From NCBI GenBank assembly GCA_049115935.1, contig JAGDZK010000032.1, forward strand, positions 16,441-80,440: a stretch of DNA of 64,000 nt. The letters are read 5' to 3'. Every line of letters starts with the position of its first letter. Within the stretch, counting starts at the first letter, position 1. This DNA comes from Bermanella sp049115935 (GTDB taxonomy: Bacteria; Pseudomonadota; Gammaproteobacteria; Pseudomonadales; Oceanobacteraceae). Under the pieces are notes generated by a model. That model did not search any database, was not told the DNA's origin, and saw only the letters and a list, made by a program, of their open reading frames with translations. The position numbers and the translations under genes are program-made. Shown here in pieces: positions 18,066 to 27,148 of this stretch.

Positions 18066-18618
18066 GCTCTTTTTTTAAGCGATCTTCAAAATGAATGTCG
18101 AGTACTCGGGTTTGTATTGAGTTGGCGGTTAAATCTTCTAAATAAAATTTCAGCGTTTTCTTAACGGTAGGAAACGCAATCTCATCCCAAGGAATATCAT
18201 CAAAGCTGAATAGTTTTACTTCTAAACTTTCACTGGTGCTCGTTGCATGTTCAGGTCCTGCCATTTGAGCTAAAAAGAAAATATGCACTTGTGATATATG
18301 GGGCACACTGATGGCGCTTAATAATTGGCCACAAGTAATATCAATGCCGGCTTCTTCTAAGGTTTCCCGTGCGGCCCCTTGTTCTAAGGTTTCCCCTTTC
18401 TCCATAAAGCCAGCTGGCAGTGTCCAATAGCCTTTGCGCGGCTCGATGGCTCGCTTACATAACAAGACCTGACCTTCATACACTGGCAGCGTGCCCGCAA
18501 TAATGCGCGGATTAACATAGTGAATAGTGCCGCAATGATCACAAACGGCGCGTTCGCGATTATCCCCAGCTGGGATCAGATAACTAACAGGGTGAGCGCA
18601 TTCACTGCAATACTTCAT
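18058..18618 (-). CDS. Nudix hydrolase with N-terminal zinc ribbon
   Basis: The N-terminus has CSEC and CDHCG, a zinc-ribbon preceding a Nudix domain. The Nudix box reads GFMEKGETLEQGAARETLEE, matching the GX5EX7REXXEE pattern. Proteins of this layout hydrolyse nucleoside diphosphate derivatives; the substrate cannot be told from sequence. I start at ATG 18618 (186 residues). TTG 18630, four codons upstream, is also open. The stop lies inside the end of the convergent NIF3-like gene. Confidence 0.87.
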   Translation of the reverse strand: MKYCSECAHPVSYLIPAGDNRERAVCDHCGTIHYVNPRIIAGTLPVYEGQVLLCKRAIEPRKGYWTLPAGFMEKGETLEQGAARETLEEAGIDITCGQLLSAISVPHISQVHIFFLAQMAGPEHATSTSESLEVKLFSFDDIPWDEIAFPTVKKTLKFYLEDLTANSIQTRVLDIHFEDRLKKEPN

Positions 18619-18742
18619 GGATGTATCCAAGACCGTTTAAGGCACACAGTATAACGGTGAATTCTGGCTCAAGGCAAAGATTGCCCTGTTCATAGGGAGG
18701 TATAAAGCAGCCGGATCTTGACTGCTTCATACTAAAAAGCGG

Positions 18743-19084
18743 TTAAACTTCTGATGGAAAGTTAAGAATCTTAGCCGGCTGGCTTTGCGTCTCAGGCAAG
18801 GGTTTTTCGCCCGTGTGGCCATCAATATAGGTTTTGAGATCTTGCAGTGAATTGTGCATCATGCGGCTAATTTCAAGACAGGCCTGCATGGGGTTTTTGC
18901 TCACTAAACGTTGGCCGTCAATTTGAAACTGTAGGCCGTGCAAGCGTTGACGGTAATCTTCAGGGGCGGCATTAATTGCGTCACGCACCATCTCTAAGCG
19001 CAGTTGTTCTAGTGCATCAGGGTTGTTCTTGGCCATGTCTAACATGCGCTCAAAACTAGGTAATGGCTTTTGCATAAAATGCAT
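18743..19084 (-). CDS. DUF3135 family protein
   Basis: A 113-residue soluble protein with PSFERMLDMAKNNPDALEQL near the start and RLHGLQFQIDGQRLVSKNPM in the middle, the core of the gammaproteobacterial DUF3135 family. Function is unknown. An in-frame ATG three codons in (MQKPLP) is an alternative start. It is probably monocistronic, transcribed divergently from the nudL-like gene across about 350 bases. Confidence 0.8.
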   Translation of the reverse strand: MHFMQKPLPSFERMLDMAKNNPDALEQLRLEMVRDAINAAPEDYRQRLHGLQFQIDGQRLVSKNPMQACLEISRMMHNSLQDLKTYIDGHTGEKPLPETQSQPAKILNFPSEV

Positions 19085-19437
19085 CTCAAATGGGTTTTAT
19101 CAATGTGAGTAGTTTACCAATCAAAGGGGGGCGTCATAAGCTTGTCACGTTGCCTTCTTCGTGCTTGCAAGGACGGTTCTTTGACGGAGAATAGAATGCC
19201 AAAACTGGATAAATTCTAAAAATGGTCTTTAATATCAATAGCTTATAAAAAACTCATTCTGGATAAGTTCGGCTTTCCAGCGAATAAAGGCATAGATAGG
19301 ACTACTAGTTAGGAATAAATCTTATAAGCTAATTTTAATTAAATGTGATGCAGCGCCCTTTTGCTGACAGTGTTACATTAGTTAACTGCATCAAAAATAA
19401 AAAATGGTTAAAATGCGCGCAGTAATTGAGGTCGCCA
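19085..19437. other. Intergenic region between DUF3135 and nudL-like genes
   Basis: About 350 bases without a convincing gene, AT-rich, lying between divergent genes and so carrying two promoters. Near the plus-strand gene a TAAAAT (about 19409-19414) could serve as a -10 element, but no good -35 stands at the right distance. The half-repeat CTGGATAA occurs twice (near 19206 and 19260). No RNA gene or mobile-element end is seen. Confidence 0.45.
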
Positions 19438-20028
19438 ATGGCTTTAGATCGATTAATTAATAAAGTAAAAGCCCACGAGCCCAGAGTATTAGGTGAGAGT
19501 CAGTTAGCTCAAGCAGGCGTATTGATAGCGATTACCGATGAGCCGGAACCAAGGGTTATATTAACCCTTCGCTCAAGCCATATGCCGACCCATAAGGGGG
19601 AGGTGGCGTTTCCTGGTGGCAAGCGTGAAGACAGTGATGTGGATATCATTGCCACTGCCTTGCGTGAAGCCCATGAAGAAATTCACTTGGACCCAAACCA
19701 TGTGGAGGTCATCGGCACACTGGATCAAGTGGTATCTAGATACGGTTTTTTAGTGACACCTGTTTTAGCCATTGTGCCAAGCAATGTGCCTTTAAGTAGT
19801 GATTCCGATGAAATAGACGCTTTATTTCATGTGCCTCTTAGATTTTTCTTAGAAGGTGAGCCTGATCAAATAGATCAATTTGGTAGCTTCAGAGGGCCGC
19901 GCTGGTATTTTGAGGACTACACCATCTGGGGCTTAACCGCGGTGATGCTGGCAGAGATGTTTAATCAATTTTTTGATACAGAGTTTGAGCTAATCCTAGG
20001 ATCCCTTGATGGCCTAATGGAAAAATAA
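19438..20028 (+). CDS. nudL: CoA pyrophosphatase, NudL-like Nudix hydrolase
   Basis: A 196-residue Nudix protein of the coenzyme A pyrophosphatase branch, which cleaves CoA to phosphopantetheine and adenosine 3',5'-bisphosphate. The motif GEVAFPGGKRE precedes the Nudix box, with LREAHEEIHL at its end. The upstream LLTLRSSHMPTHKGEVAFPG context is characteristic of the NudL/NUDT7-8 group. I start at ATG 19438, which has GAGG about six bases upstream. TTG 19426 is open but overlaps that ribosome site. Confidence 0.87.
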   Translation: MALDRLINKVKAHEPRVLGESQLAQAGVLIAITDEPEPRVILTLRSSHMPTHKGEVAFPGGKREDSDVDIIATALREAHEEIHLDPNHVEVIGTLDQVVSRYGFLVTPVLAIVPSNVPLSSDSDEIDALFHVPLRFFLEGEPDQIDQFGSFRGPRWYFEDYTIWGLTAVMLAEMFNQFFDTEFELILGSLDGLMEK

Positions 20029-20083
20029 CCAAGACTTGAGCATTAAATCTCAAGCTTAACCAATAAAAATAAATAGGTTTTTT

Positions 20084-20626
20084 ATGATGTATGCATTATC
20101 TGATCGAGACATTGATCTACAAGGCGAAGGTCATTTTGTTGCGGACAGCGCACAATTAATTGGTAACGTGGTTTTACACAATAACGCATCGGTTTGGTTT
20201 AACGCCGTAATTCGTGCTGATAACGATGTCATCACCATTGGTGAAAATAGTAATGTGCAAGACGGCGCTATTTTGCATACTGACCCAGGTTTTAAATTAA
20301 CCCTAGGCCAAGGTGTCACGGTAGGTCATAAAGCCATGTTACATGGTTGTGAAGTGGGGGATTACACCCTAGTGGGCATTAATGCTGTGGTATTGAACGG
20401 CGCTAAAATTGGCAAACATTGTTTAATCGGCGCCAATACATTAATACCTGAGGGTATGGTGATTCCTGATGGTTCAATGGTGGTGGGCAGCCCAGGTAAA
20501 ATTAAAAAAGAATTAACAGACAACCAAAAAAAGCAGCTTGAATTCAGTGCCGCTCATTATGTGCATAATTCAAAGCGATACCAACAAGATTTAAAACCGA
20601 GTAAATATATTAAGCCCGTAGAATAA
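20084..20626 (+). CDS. Gamma-carbonic-anhydrase-like hexapeptide protein (YrdA family)
   Basis: A 180-residue left-handed beta-helix protein with hexapeptide repeats (IGNVVL, VTIGHK-type) through residues 10-145. Histidines in ILHTDPGF, VTVGHKAMLHGC match the zinc ligands of gamma-carbonic-anhydrase-like proteins such as YrdA. The C-terminal VVGSPGKIKKELT is typical. Enzyme activity is uncertain in this family. ATG 20087 is an alternative start one codon in. The gene is followed 24 bp later by a DUF1289 gene and is probably in one unit with it. Confidence 0.9.
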   Translation: MMYALSDRDIDLQGEGHFVADSAQLIGNVVLHNNASVWFNAVIRADNDVITIGENSNVQDGAILHTDPGFKLTLGQGVTVGHKAMLHGCEVGDYTLVGINAVVLNGAKIGKHCLIGANTLIPEGMVIPDGSMVVGSPGKIKKELTDNQKKQLEFSAAHYVHNSKRYQQDLKPSKYIKPVE

Positions 20627-20650
20627 TATGCGGTTAAGGCATTTAGTAGC

Positions 20651-20860
20651 ATGAGTAAAATTGAAAAAAATGTATTAGGAATGGTTAAGTCACCTTGCTC
20701 GGCGGTGTGTGCACTGGATGAAAATGATGTGTGCATTGGCTGTTACCGCACTGGTGATGAAATTATGCACTGGGGTACAATGGATAATAATGAAAAAATA
20801 AAAGTACTTGAAAAAGTTAGTGAGCGAGAAAAAGCCTCCGGCAACTTAATGACATTCTAA
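20651..20860 (+). CDS. DUF1289 family small Cys-rich protein
   Basis: A 69-residue protein with SPCSAVCALDENDVCIGCYR, the four-Cys signature of DUF1289 proteins, and a following W in IMHWGTM. The cysteines probably bind a metal or an iron-sulfur cluster. It follows the YrdA-like gene closely and is ended by a strong terminator. Confidence 0.85.
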   Translation: MSKIEKNVLGMVKSPCSAVCALDENDVCIGCYRTGDEIMHWGTMDNNEKIKVLEKVSEREKASGNLMTF

Positions 20861-20865
20861 ACATA

Positions 20866-20889
20866 AAACCAGCAATCGCTGGTTTTTTT
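20866..20889 (+). terminator. Rho-independent terminator
   Basis: AAACCAGC (20866-20873) pairs with GCTGGTTT (20878-20885) around AATC, followed by a T-run to about 20889. It ends the YrdA-DUF1289 unit. Confidence 0.9.
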
Positions 20890-20948
20890 ATATCTAATTT
20901 ATAAGCAACCTTTGTTACACTTGCGCTAATTATTTTAAGGAACGTGTT

Positions 20949-22148
20949 ATGTCAGTCATACTTGGAACACCGCTTAGTCAAAGCGCTAAAAAAGTAATGT
21001 TATGTGGCGCAGGTGAATTAGGCAAAGAAGTGGCCATTGAACTGCAGCGTCTAGGTGTCGAAGTGATCGCTGTGGATCGTTATGCCAATGCACCGGCCAT
21101 GCAAGTGGCCCATCGCTCACATGTGGTTAGCATGTTAGATGATGACGCACTTCGCGGGATTATAGAATTAGAAAAGCCTGACTTAATCGTGCCTGAAATT
21201 GAGGCCATCGCCACGGATACGTTAGCCGAACTTGAAAGCGAAGGGTTTACCATTATACCAACCGCTAAAGCCACGCAGTTAACCATGAACCGTGAAGGCA
21301 TTCGCCGCTTAGCGGCTGAAGAGTTAGGTCTTAAAACCAGCCAATATCAATTTGCACAAAATAAAGATGAGTACCTTCAAGCCATTAAAAAAATTGGTTT
21401 ACCCTGCGTGATTAAACCGATCATGAGCTCTTCTGGTAAAGGTCAGTCGTTATTGCGTAATGAAAATGAAATCGATGCCGCTTGGGATTATGCACAAGAA
21501 GGTGGGCGTGCAGGTAAAGGCAAAGTCATTGTTGAAGGTTTTGTGGACTTTGATTTTGAAATTACCTTGCTCACTATTCGCCATCGTGATGTGAATGGTG
21601 AGATGACTACATCATTTTGTGCCCCTATTGGTCATCGCCAAGAAGGGGGCGATTACCAAGAGTCTTGGCAGCCACAAGCCATGAGTGAACAGGCATTAAA
21701 TGCGTCACAAGACATGGCTAAAAAAGTGACCACAGCATTAGGTGGTAAAGGTTTGTTTGGGGTTGAGTTATTTATTAAAGGGGATGAAGTGATCTTTAGT
21801 GAAGTATCACCAAGACCTCATGATACTGGGCTAGTGACCCTTGTATCACAAGATTTGTCAGAGTTTGCATTACATGCCCGTGCTATTTTAGATTTACCTA
21901 TCGTGCAAATTAAACAAAATGGCCCAAGTGCCTCCAGTGTTATTTTAGTATCAGGTGAAAGCCAAAACGTAAGCTTTGGTAATTTAGATAAAGCCCTTGC
22001 CATCGAAAACACGCAGTTACGATTATTTGGTAAACCAGAAGTCAGTGGCACTCGTCGAATGGGCGTGGCGTTGGCCACCGGAAAAAGCATAGAAGAAGCA
22101 AAATCCCTTGCTATGACGTGTTCAGGTGAAGTCACCATCACACTTTAA
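20949..22148 (+). CDS. purT: Formate-dependent GAR transformylase PurT
   Basis: A 399-residue ATP-grasp enzyme that makes formyl-glycinamide ribonucleotide from GAR, formate and ATP in purine synthesis. It has the N-terminal VMLCGAGELGKEVAIELQRL nucleotide-binding start, the ATP-grasp segment PCVIKPIMSSSGKGQS, and VEGFVDFDFEITLLTIR. The motif FSEVSPRPHDTGLVTL contains the metal-binding Glu and substrate-binding Arg-His. The length equals the usual form. A TTAAGGAACG ribosome site lies upstream. It is a single-gene unit bounded by terminators. Confidence 0.97.
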   Translation: MSVILGTPLSQSAKKVMLCGAGELGKEVAIELQRLGVEVIAVDRYANAPAMQVAHRSHVVSMLDDDALRGIIELEKPDLIVPEIEAIATDTLAELESEGFTIIPTAKATQLTMNREGIRRLAAEELGLKTSQYQFAQNKDEYLQAIKKIGLPCVIKPIMSSSGKGQSLLRNENEIDAAWDYAQEGGRAGKGKVIVEGFVDFDFEITLLTIRHRDVNGEMTTSFCAPIGHRQEGGDYQESWQPQAMSEQALNASQDMAKKVTTALGGKGLFGVELFIKGDEVIFSEVSPRPHDTGLVTLVSQDLSEFALHARAILDLPIVQIKQNGPSASSVILVSGESQNVSFGNLDKALAIENTQLRLFGKPEVSGTRRMGVALATGKSIEEAKSLAMTCSGEVTITL

Positions 22149-22180
22149 GTATGCTCATTAGCTAAGTGCAATTTAATAAA

Positions 22181-22210
22181 AAACCATGATGTTACGTCAT
22201 GGTTTTTTTA
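22181..22210. terminator. Bidirectional terminator between purT and the EamA gene
   Basis: AAACCATGA (22181-22189) pairs with TCATGGTTT (22197-22205) around a seven-base loop, with A-run before and T-run after, so it can serve both convergent genes. Confidence 0.88.
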
Positions 22211-23107
22211 TGCACGGGATAAACCAATGGCCATAATACCCAACACAACAATAGCACCACCAATAAGCTGTAACGTATTTAAAAACTGCCCTAAAAATAA
22301 ATAGCTTAAGAATAAAGAAGCAACTGGCTCAAAGTTTAAAATGGGTGAATTTCGGGCCATATCCAATCGAGGGGTCAATACAAATAATGTTGTGACCGCA
22401 ATGCCATATAAAACCGCAAGAGCTGCGATGCCTGCCCAACCAGTTGTATTTTGTGGAAGGTCTAGCCCTCCTGGCAATATACCAAATACACCAGCTAGCA
22501 GCATGCAAATAACCACGATCATCATAATGTAAGCACTGCGCACAGACCCAGCTATGCCAGCTAATTGATATTGAGTGACCCACATGGTGGTGGCTAAAAA
22601 CACGGCAGAAGCAATGCCAAATAAAACACCTAACAACCAATCACGACTAATGGGTGCATCTAAGTTGATGTTTAGAACAAGAATTAACCCAACTAAAATC
22701 ATGATTAAAAGTAAAAACATTTTTACATTCGGTTGGGTTTTGCCGCTTATCCAGTTTGCCACAATAAACATCATGGGCCATGTATTAACTAGCAATAATG
22801 CCATGGCAACAGGAATAAGTGTGATCGCGGAATACAGTAACGCACTTTGTGCGGCAATTAAAAAACCAAGTAGTAATTGCCACTTTATTAAGTGTGCCGG
22901 TAATGCCATTGACGCTTTACGCAGCTTAACAATGCTGAGCATAAAAATTAATGACAATAAGCTACGAGCCAGTACCGCAAACAGTAGGCCTGCACCATTA
23001 TCAAACGCAAAGCGCGCACCTATGTGATTGCCTGCAAATAATGTGGCACACATAATCAGCAGGGCAATGGCCATGGGTCTTGGAAAAAAAGTAGAGTCAG
23101 ACTGCAT
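22208..23107 (-). CDS. EamA/DMT-family transporter
   Basis: A 299-residue integral membrane protein with about ten hydrophobic helices in two EamA halves. The first half has the GNHIGARFAFDNGAGLLFAV segment and a conserved late segment ASLFLSYLFLGQFLNTLQLI in the second half, typical of drug/metabolite transporters. Substrate unknown. The stop lies inside the T-run of the shared terminator. Confidence 0.87.
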   Translation of the reverse strand: MQSDSTFFPRPMAIALLIMCATLFAGNHIGARFAFDNGAGLLFAVLARSLLSLIFMLSIVKLRKASMALPAHLIKWQLLLGFLIAAQSALLYSAITLIPVAMALLLVNTWPMMFIVANWISGKTQPNVKMFLLLIMILVGLILVLNINLDAPISRDWLLGVLFGIASAVFLATTMWVTQYQLAGIAGSVRSAYIMMIVVICMLLAGVFGILPGGLDLPQNTTGWAGIAALAVLYGIAVTTLFVLTPRLDMARNSPILNFEPVASLFLSYLFLGQFLNTLQLIGGAIVVLGIMAIGLSRA

Positions 23108-23222
23108 AGTACTGTGCTGTTAGGTGGAAAGGCTGGGTCTAAAATTTAACCCGCAGTCAATGCGGGTTAAATGATGTTTGCTGCATTAAAAAGCCATTAA
23201 AACAAAAGGCATTTAGCTGCGA

Positions 23223-24485
23223 TTAAACTTTACAAATTTTGGCTGACTTAATGGTATTTGCCCGTACTTTTAATATTTCAATACGGTAATTTTCAATCTT
23301 CAAACAAACATTGTTTTCAGGGATTGACTCTAAGCTTTCAATAATTAAGCCACTAAACGTTTTAGGACCACTTGTTGGTAAATCAAAATCAAGGGCCTTA
23401 TTTAATTCGCGAATAGTAATGGTGCCATCAATAATAAAGCTGTCATCGTCTTGAGGGGTAATATCTTGGCTTGTGTTGGATGCATCGCTGGTGAAGTCAC
23501 CCACGATCTCTTCAAGAATATCTTCAAGGGTGGCGATGCCTTGCACGTTACCGTATTCATCCACCACGATGGCAATACGACGCTGCTCAGTTTGGAAGTT
23601 AAATAACTGATTATGCAATTGAGCGGTTTCAGGAATGAAATAAGGCTCACGGGTTACTTGCAGTAGTTCCGCTTTATTAAATTCAGTTTGGGCTAATATT
23701 TTGGCCGCGTTACGCATGTGCAGCACGCCAATGATATTGTTAATGTTGCCTTTCCAAACAGGTAAGCGTGTGTGCTGGCTGGTGCGCATGATTGTTTCGA
23801 TATCTCGGATGTCGTCATCCAAATCGATGCCAATAATTTCATTGCGTGGCACCATAATGTCGTTCACGCGCACGGTTTCTAAATCTAAAATTGACAACAG
23901 CATTTGTTGGCGACGACGGGGAATTAATGCACCAGCTTCATGGACCAGTGTGCGAAACTCTTCAGTGCTCAATAAGTCTTTACTGTCTTGGTCAAGTTTA
24001 AGGCCGGTAATGCGAATTAAAATATTCGCAATACCGTTTACCACATAAACAAACGGCATGAGTAAAATCAGCAATGGCTGCAATAAATAACTGGCAGGGA
24101 AGGCTATTTTTTCTGGATGGTTGGCGGCGATGGTTTTTGGGGTTACTTCCGAGAAGATCAAAATAACTAATGTCAGTAACACAGTGGCGATGGTGACACC
24201 AAGCTCAGGATTATCAACCCAAATGCGCTGGGCAATAATAGTGGCAATGGAAGCGGCAGCAATATTGACGAAGTTGTTACCAATTAAGATCACGCCAATC
24301 AGGCGGTCGGTACGGTTAAGTAACTTTGATGCACGCTTAGCGCCGCCATGACCTTGTTTCGCTAAATGCCGCATGCGGTAGCGATTAAGGGACATCATGC
24401 CGGTTTCAGAGCTAGAGAAGAAAGCAGAAAAAATAACGAGAAAAAACAAAGCTGCAAATAGCAGGCTTAAGGGTATGTCGCTCAC
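23223..24485 (-). CDS. CNNM/CorC-type membrane protein (YfjD family)
   Basis: A 420-residue protein. A DUF21/CNNM membrane domain comes first (about residues 1-190, with FSAFFSSSETGMMSLNRYRM). Two CBS domains follow (about 200-330; VNDIMVPRNEI and LPVWKGNINNIIGVLHMR are recognisable). The CorC_HlyC domain closes the protein (about 345-415; DDSFIIDGTITIREL). CNNM-type proteins are linked to magnesium or cobalt transport or resistance. The gene lies 3' of ypjD on the same strand, and the pair next to ffh is a conserved arrangement. Confidence 0.9.
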   Translation of the reverse strand: MSDIPLSLLFAALFFLVIFSAFFSSSETGMMSLNRYRMRHLAKQGHGGAKRASKLLNRTDRLIGVILIGNNFVNIAAASIATIIAQRIWVDNPELGVTIATVLLTLVILIFSEVTPKTIAANHPEKIAFPASYLLQPLLILLMPFVYVVNGIANILIRITGLKLDQDSKDLLSTEEFRTLVHEAGALIPRRRQQMLLSILDLETVRVNDIMVPRNEIIGIDLDDDIRDIETIMRTSQHTRLPVWKGNINNIIGVLHMRNAAKILAQTEFNKAELLQVTREPYFIPETAQLHNQLFNFQTEQRRIAIVVDEYGNVQGIATLEDILEEIVGDFTSDASNTSQDITPQDDDSFIIDGTITIRELNKALDFDLPTSGPKTFSGLIIESLESIPENNVCLKIENYRIEILKVRANTIKSAKICKV

Positions 24486-24570
24486 GAAGCGGTCCTGAAT
24501 ACAAAAGATGGCGCTAGTGTATCAGAAATTAGCGCCAACCAAAGCGTTAAAGCCCTTAAGAACAGGGCGG

Positions 24571-25389
24571 TTAACGCTTTAGAATAATCTCAAGAACCAG
24601 CTTGCTACCAAAGTAAGCCAAGATCAACAAAACCGTTCCCACCAAGGTCCACTTACTGGCCACATTGCCACGCCAGCCAAGGCGCCAATGTCCTAGCAAT
24701 AACGCGCTATACACAGCCCAAGCCATCAGTGTAAATGCTGTTTTATGCACAAGGTGTTGGGCAAAAAGGTCATCTAAGAAAATAAAGCCAGAGGCGATGG
24801 CAAGGGTTAGCAATAACGTGCCAATGCTGATCATGTCGAACAAGAGGCGATCCATGGTTTGTAGTGGTGGTAAAACCCGCATGATGCCCGTCATATGTTT
24901 ATGTTTAAGTTGGTGGTCTTGAACCATAAGCAATATGGCCTGAAAGGCAGCAATACTTAATACGCTATAAGCCATGATGGATAAAATAATGTGACTCATT
25001 AGGCCGGTGTCGTAGTGTTTAGCCATGGCGTTATCATCTGAGAACATCAGATTGCCAGCTAGAATGATCACGGCCATGGGGAAAACCCCAAGAAATAGGC
25101 TCTCTAAGGGCTTACGCAGTGCACTAATAAGGATTAAACCGCTGATCACCAGGGAGATTAATGAGCCCACCTGAAAAAAACGTAAATCCATGGTGTGATT
25201 AAACAAAGGCGTAAACCAAGCTAATCCGTGAAAGATAATGGCTAATGAGCCAAGGCTAAGAACACGGGCACGAATCTGAGGTGAAGGCTTGCGGATGGCG
25301 GTGTATTGAGCAAACCCGCTTAAGAGGTAAAACGTAATGGCAATGAGTGTAAACAGCGTAACCATATGAATGGCGATCCCTAAATGCAT
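24571..25389 (-). CDS. ypjD: YpjD, cytochrome c assembly-like inner membrane protein
   Basis: A 272-residue protein with about eight transmembrane helices and the CcmC/CcsA-like core. MSHIILSIMAYSVLSIAAFQ near residues 131-150 contains the conserved His, and HKTAFTLMAWAVYSALLLGH near 211-230 the later one. The family is related to haem-handling proteins but YpjD itself has no proven function. It is divergent from ffh, with about 175 bases between starts. Confidence 0.88.
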   Translation of the reverse strand: MHLGIAIHMVTLFTLIAITFYLLSGFAQYTAIRKPSPQIRARVLSLGSLAIIFHGLAWFTPLFNHTMDLRFFQVGSLISLVISGLILISALRKPLESLFLGVFPMAVIILAGNLMFSDDNAMAKHYDTGLMSHIILSIMAYSVLSIAAFQAILLMVQDHQLKHKHMTGIMRVLPPLQTMDRLLFDMISIGTLLLTLAIASGFIFLDDLFAQHLVHKTAFTLMAWAVYSALLLGHWRLGWRGNVASKWTLVGTVLLILAYFGSKLVLEIILKR

Positions 25390-25565
25390 GGGTTGTTATT
25401 ATGTTGGCCTTCACTATTTCTAAAAGCCGAAGCACAGAAGAGTGAGTTATGCGGCGCTTACCTATATAATGCCGGACAATTGTGCACATAGATGCGCCAG
25501 ATGTATAGAGTTGCCTAGGTTTTCTGAGCCTAATCTGCCTGGCCGAATAAATAGAGACATGAAAT

Positions 25566-26987
25566 ATGTTTGAGAATTTACAAGATCGCCTAAATGGTGC
25601 CTTACGTGCCATAAGTGGCAAAGCTAAAATCACCGAAGACAACATCAAAGGCACGCTGCGCGAAGTGCGCATGGCCTTGTTAGAAGCCGATGTAGCCTTG
25701 CCTGTGGTGAAAGAATTCACCAACCAGGTGAAAGAGCGCGCCATTGGCAGTGAAGTATTAAAAAGCCTAAGCCCAGGCCAAGCCTTACTTAAAATCGTGC
25801 ATGAAGAACTGCAGCGCGTAATGGGTGATGCCAATGAAGGGCTAGATCTTGCGGCTAAACCACCTGCCATCATCTTAATGGCCGGCTTACAAGGTGCGGG
25901 TAAAACCACCACAGTGGCCAAACTTGCGAAATATCTGCAAGAGCGTGAAAAGAAAAAAGTCATGGTGGTATCGGCTGATGTATACCGCCCTGCGGCCATC
26001 AAACAGCTTGAGACCCTTGCTGGTGAAGTGGGTGCTAAGTTTTTCCCATCTGATATTTCTCAAAAGCCCATTGATATTGCAAAAGCGGCCATCGAAGAAG
26101 CCAAGACCCAGTTTTCAGATGTCTTAATCGTCGATACCGCAGGCCGCTTGGCCATTGATGACGCCATGATGGCTGAAATTCAACAGCTGCATAAAGCCAT
26201 TAACCCAGTTGAAACCTTATTTGTGGTTGACGCCATGACGGGTCAAGACGCCGCCAACACAGCAAAAGCATTTAACGAAGCCTTACCGCTAACCGGTGTG
26301 GTACTGACCAAAGCTGACGGTGATGCCCGTGGTGGTGCGGCGCTATCTGTGCGTCATATTACCGGTAAGCCGCTGAAGTTTATGGGTATGGGCGAAAAAA
26401 TTGATGCACTGGAGCCTTTTCACCCTGATCGTGTGGCCTCGCGTATTTTAGACATGGGTGATGTATTAACCCTGATCGAAGAAGCCGAACGCAAAATCGA
26501 TAAAGAAAAAGCCGATAAGCTGGCCAAAAAGATCAAAAAAGGCAAAGGCTTCGACTTAGAAGACTTCCGTGACCAATTGCTGCAAATGAAAAGCATGGGC
26601 GGCTTAATGGGCATGATGGATAAACTGCCGGGTATGGGCAACATGGGGCAAGCGGCCGGTCAAATGGATCAAGCTGAAAAACAATTATCGCAAACCGAAG
26701 CGGTGATTAACTCCATGACACCGCTTGAACGTCACTTCCCTGATAAAATTAACGGTTCACGTAAAAAACGTATCGCCGCAGGTTCTGGTACCGACATTCA
26801 AACCATCAACCGCGTATTAAAGCAGCATAAACAAATGCAAAAAGTCATGAAGAAAATGACAGGCAAAGGCGGTATGCGCAAAATGATGAGCGCCATGGGT
26901 GGTATGGGCGGCAAAGGTGGTCCAGGAGGAATGCCAGGTGGTGGCATGCCGCCAGGTATGGGCGGTGGTGGCTTACCATTTAAGTAA
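25566..26987 (+). CDS. ffh: Signal recognition particle protein Ffh
   Basis: A 473-residue SRP54 GTPase that binds 4.5S RNA and signal peptides for membrane targeting. It has the N-domain with a helical start, G1 GLQGAGKTTT at residues 107-116, DTAGR (G3) and TKADGDARGG (G4). The Met-rich M-domain runs from about 330 on (MKSMGGLMGMMDKLPGMGN) and ends in a Gly- and Met-rich tail. The start ATG 25566 follows GAGACATGAAAT. It normally precedes rpsP; here a terminator and dnaB follow instead. Confidence 0.98.
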   Translation: MFENLQDRLNGALRAISGKAKITEDNIKGTLREVRMALLEADVALPVVKEFTNQVKERAIGSEVLKSLSPGQALLKIVHEELQRVMGDANEGLDLAAKPPAIILMAGLQGAGKTTTVAKLAKYLQEREKKKVMVVSADVYRPAAIKQLETLAGEVGAKFFPSDISQKPIDIAKAAIEEAKTQFSDVLIVDTAGRLAIDDAMMAEIQQLHKAINPVETLFVVDAMTGQDAANTAKAFNEALPLTGVVLTKADGDARGGAALSVRHITGKPLKFMGMGEKIDALEPFHPDRVASRILDMGDVLTLIEEAERKIDKEKADKLAKKIKKGKGFDLEDFRDQLLQMKSMGGLMGMMDKLPGMGNMGQAAGQMDQAEKQLSQTEAVINSMTPLERHFPDKINGSRKKRIAAGSGTDIQTINRVLKQHKQMQKVMKKMTGKGGMRKMMSAMGGMGGKGGPGGMPGGGMPPGMGGGGLPFK

Positions 26988-27001
26988 TCACTTTTTATGT
27001 T

Positions 27002-27032
27002 AAAACCTCGAACCTATGTTCGGGTTTTTTTT
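27002..27032 (+). terminator. Rho-independent terminator after ffh
   Basis: AAAACCTCGAAC (27002-27013) pairs with GTTCGGGTTTT (from 27018) with one bulged base, followed by T residues to about 27032. Confidence 0.8.
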
Positions 27033-27148
27033 ATGCCTGTGATCTGTTCTCGCTGGTGGTTATTGCGCCATAAGTCATTGAGCTTAAACCTCAAAAAGGG
27101 CAAACTAAGCGGCTATTTATTCTATTAAAATCGGTTGTTTTTTATCCA

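Noticed and set aside
22575..23027. Plus-strand frame of 150 residues inside the EamA gene
   Set aside because: Mirror of the hydrophobic helices of the transporter; no independent evidence.
25256..26002. 248-residue minus-strand open frame across the ffh start
   Set aside because: It overlaps ffh and the end of ypjD in another frame, with Ser- and Arg-rich shadow composition and no motif.
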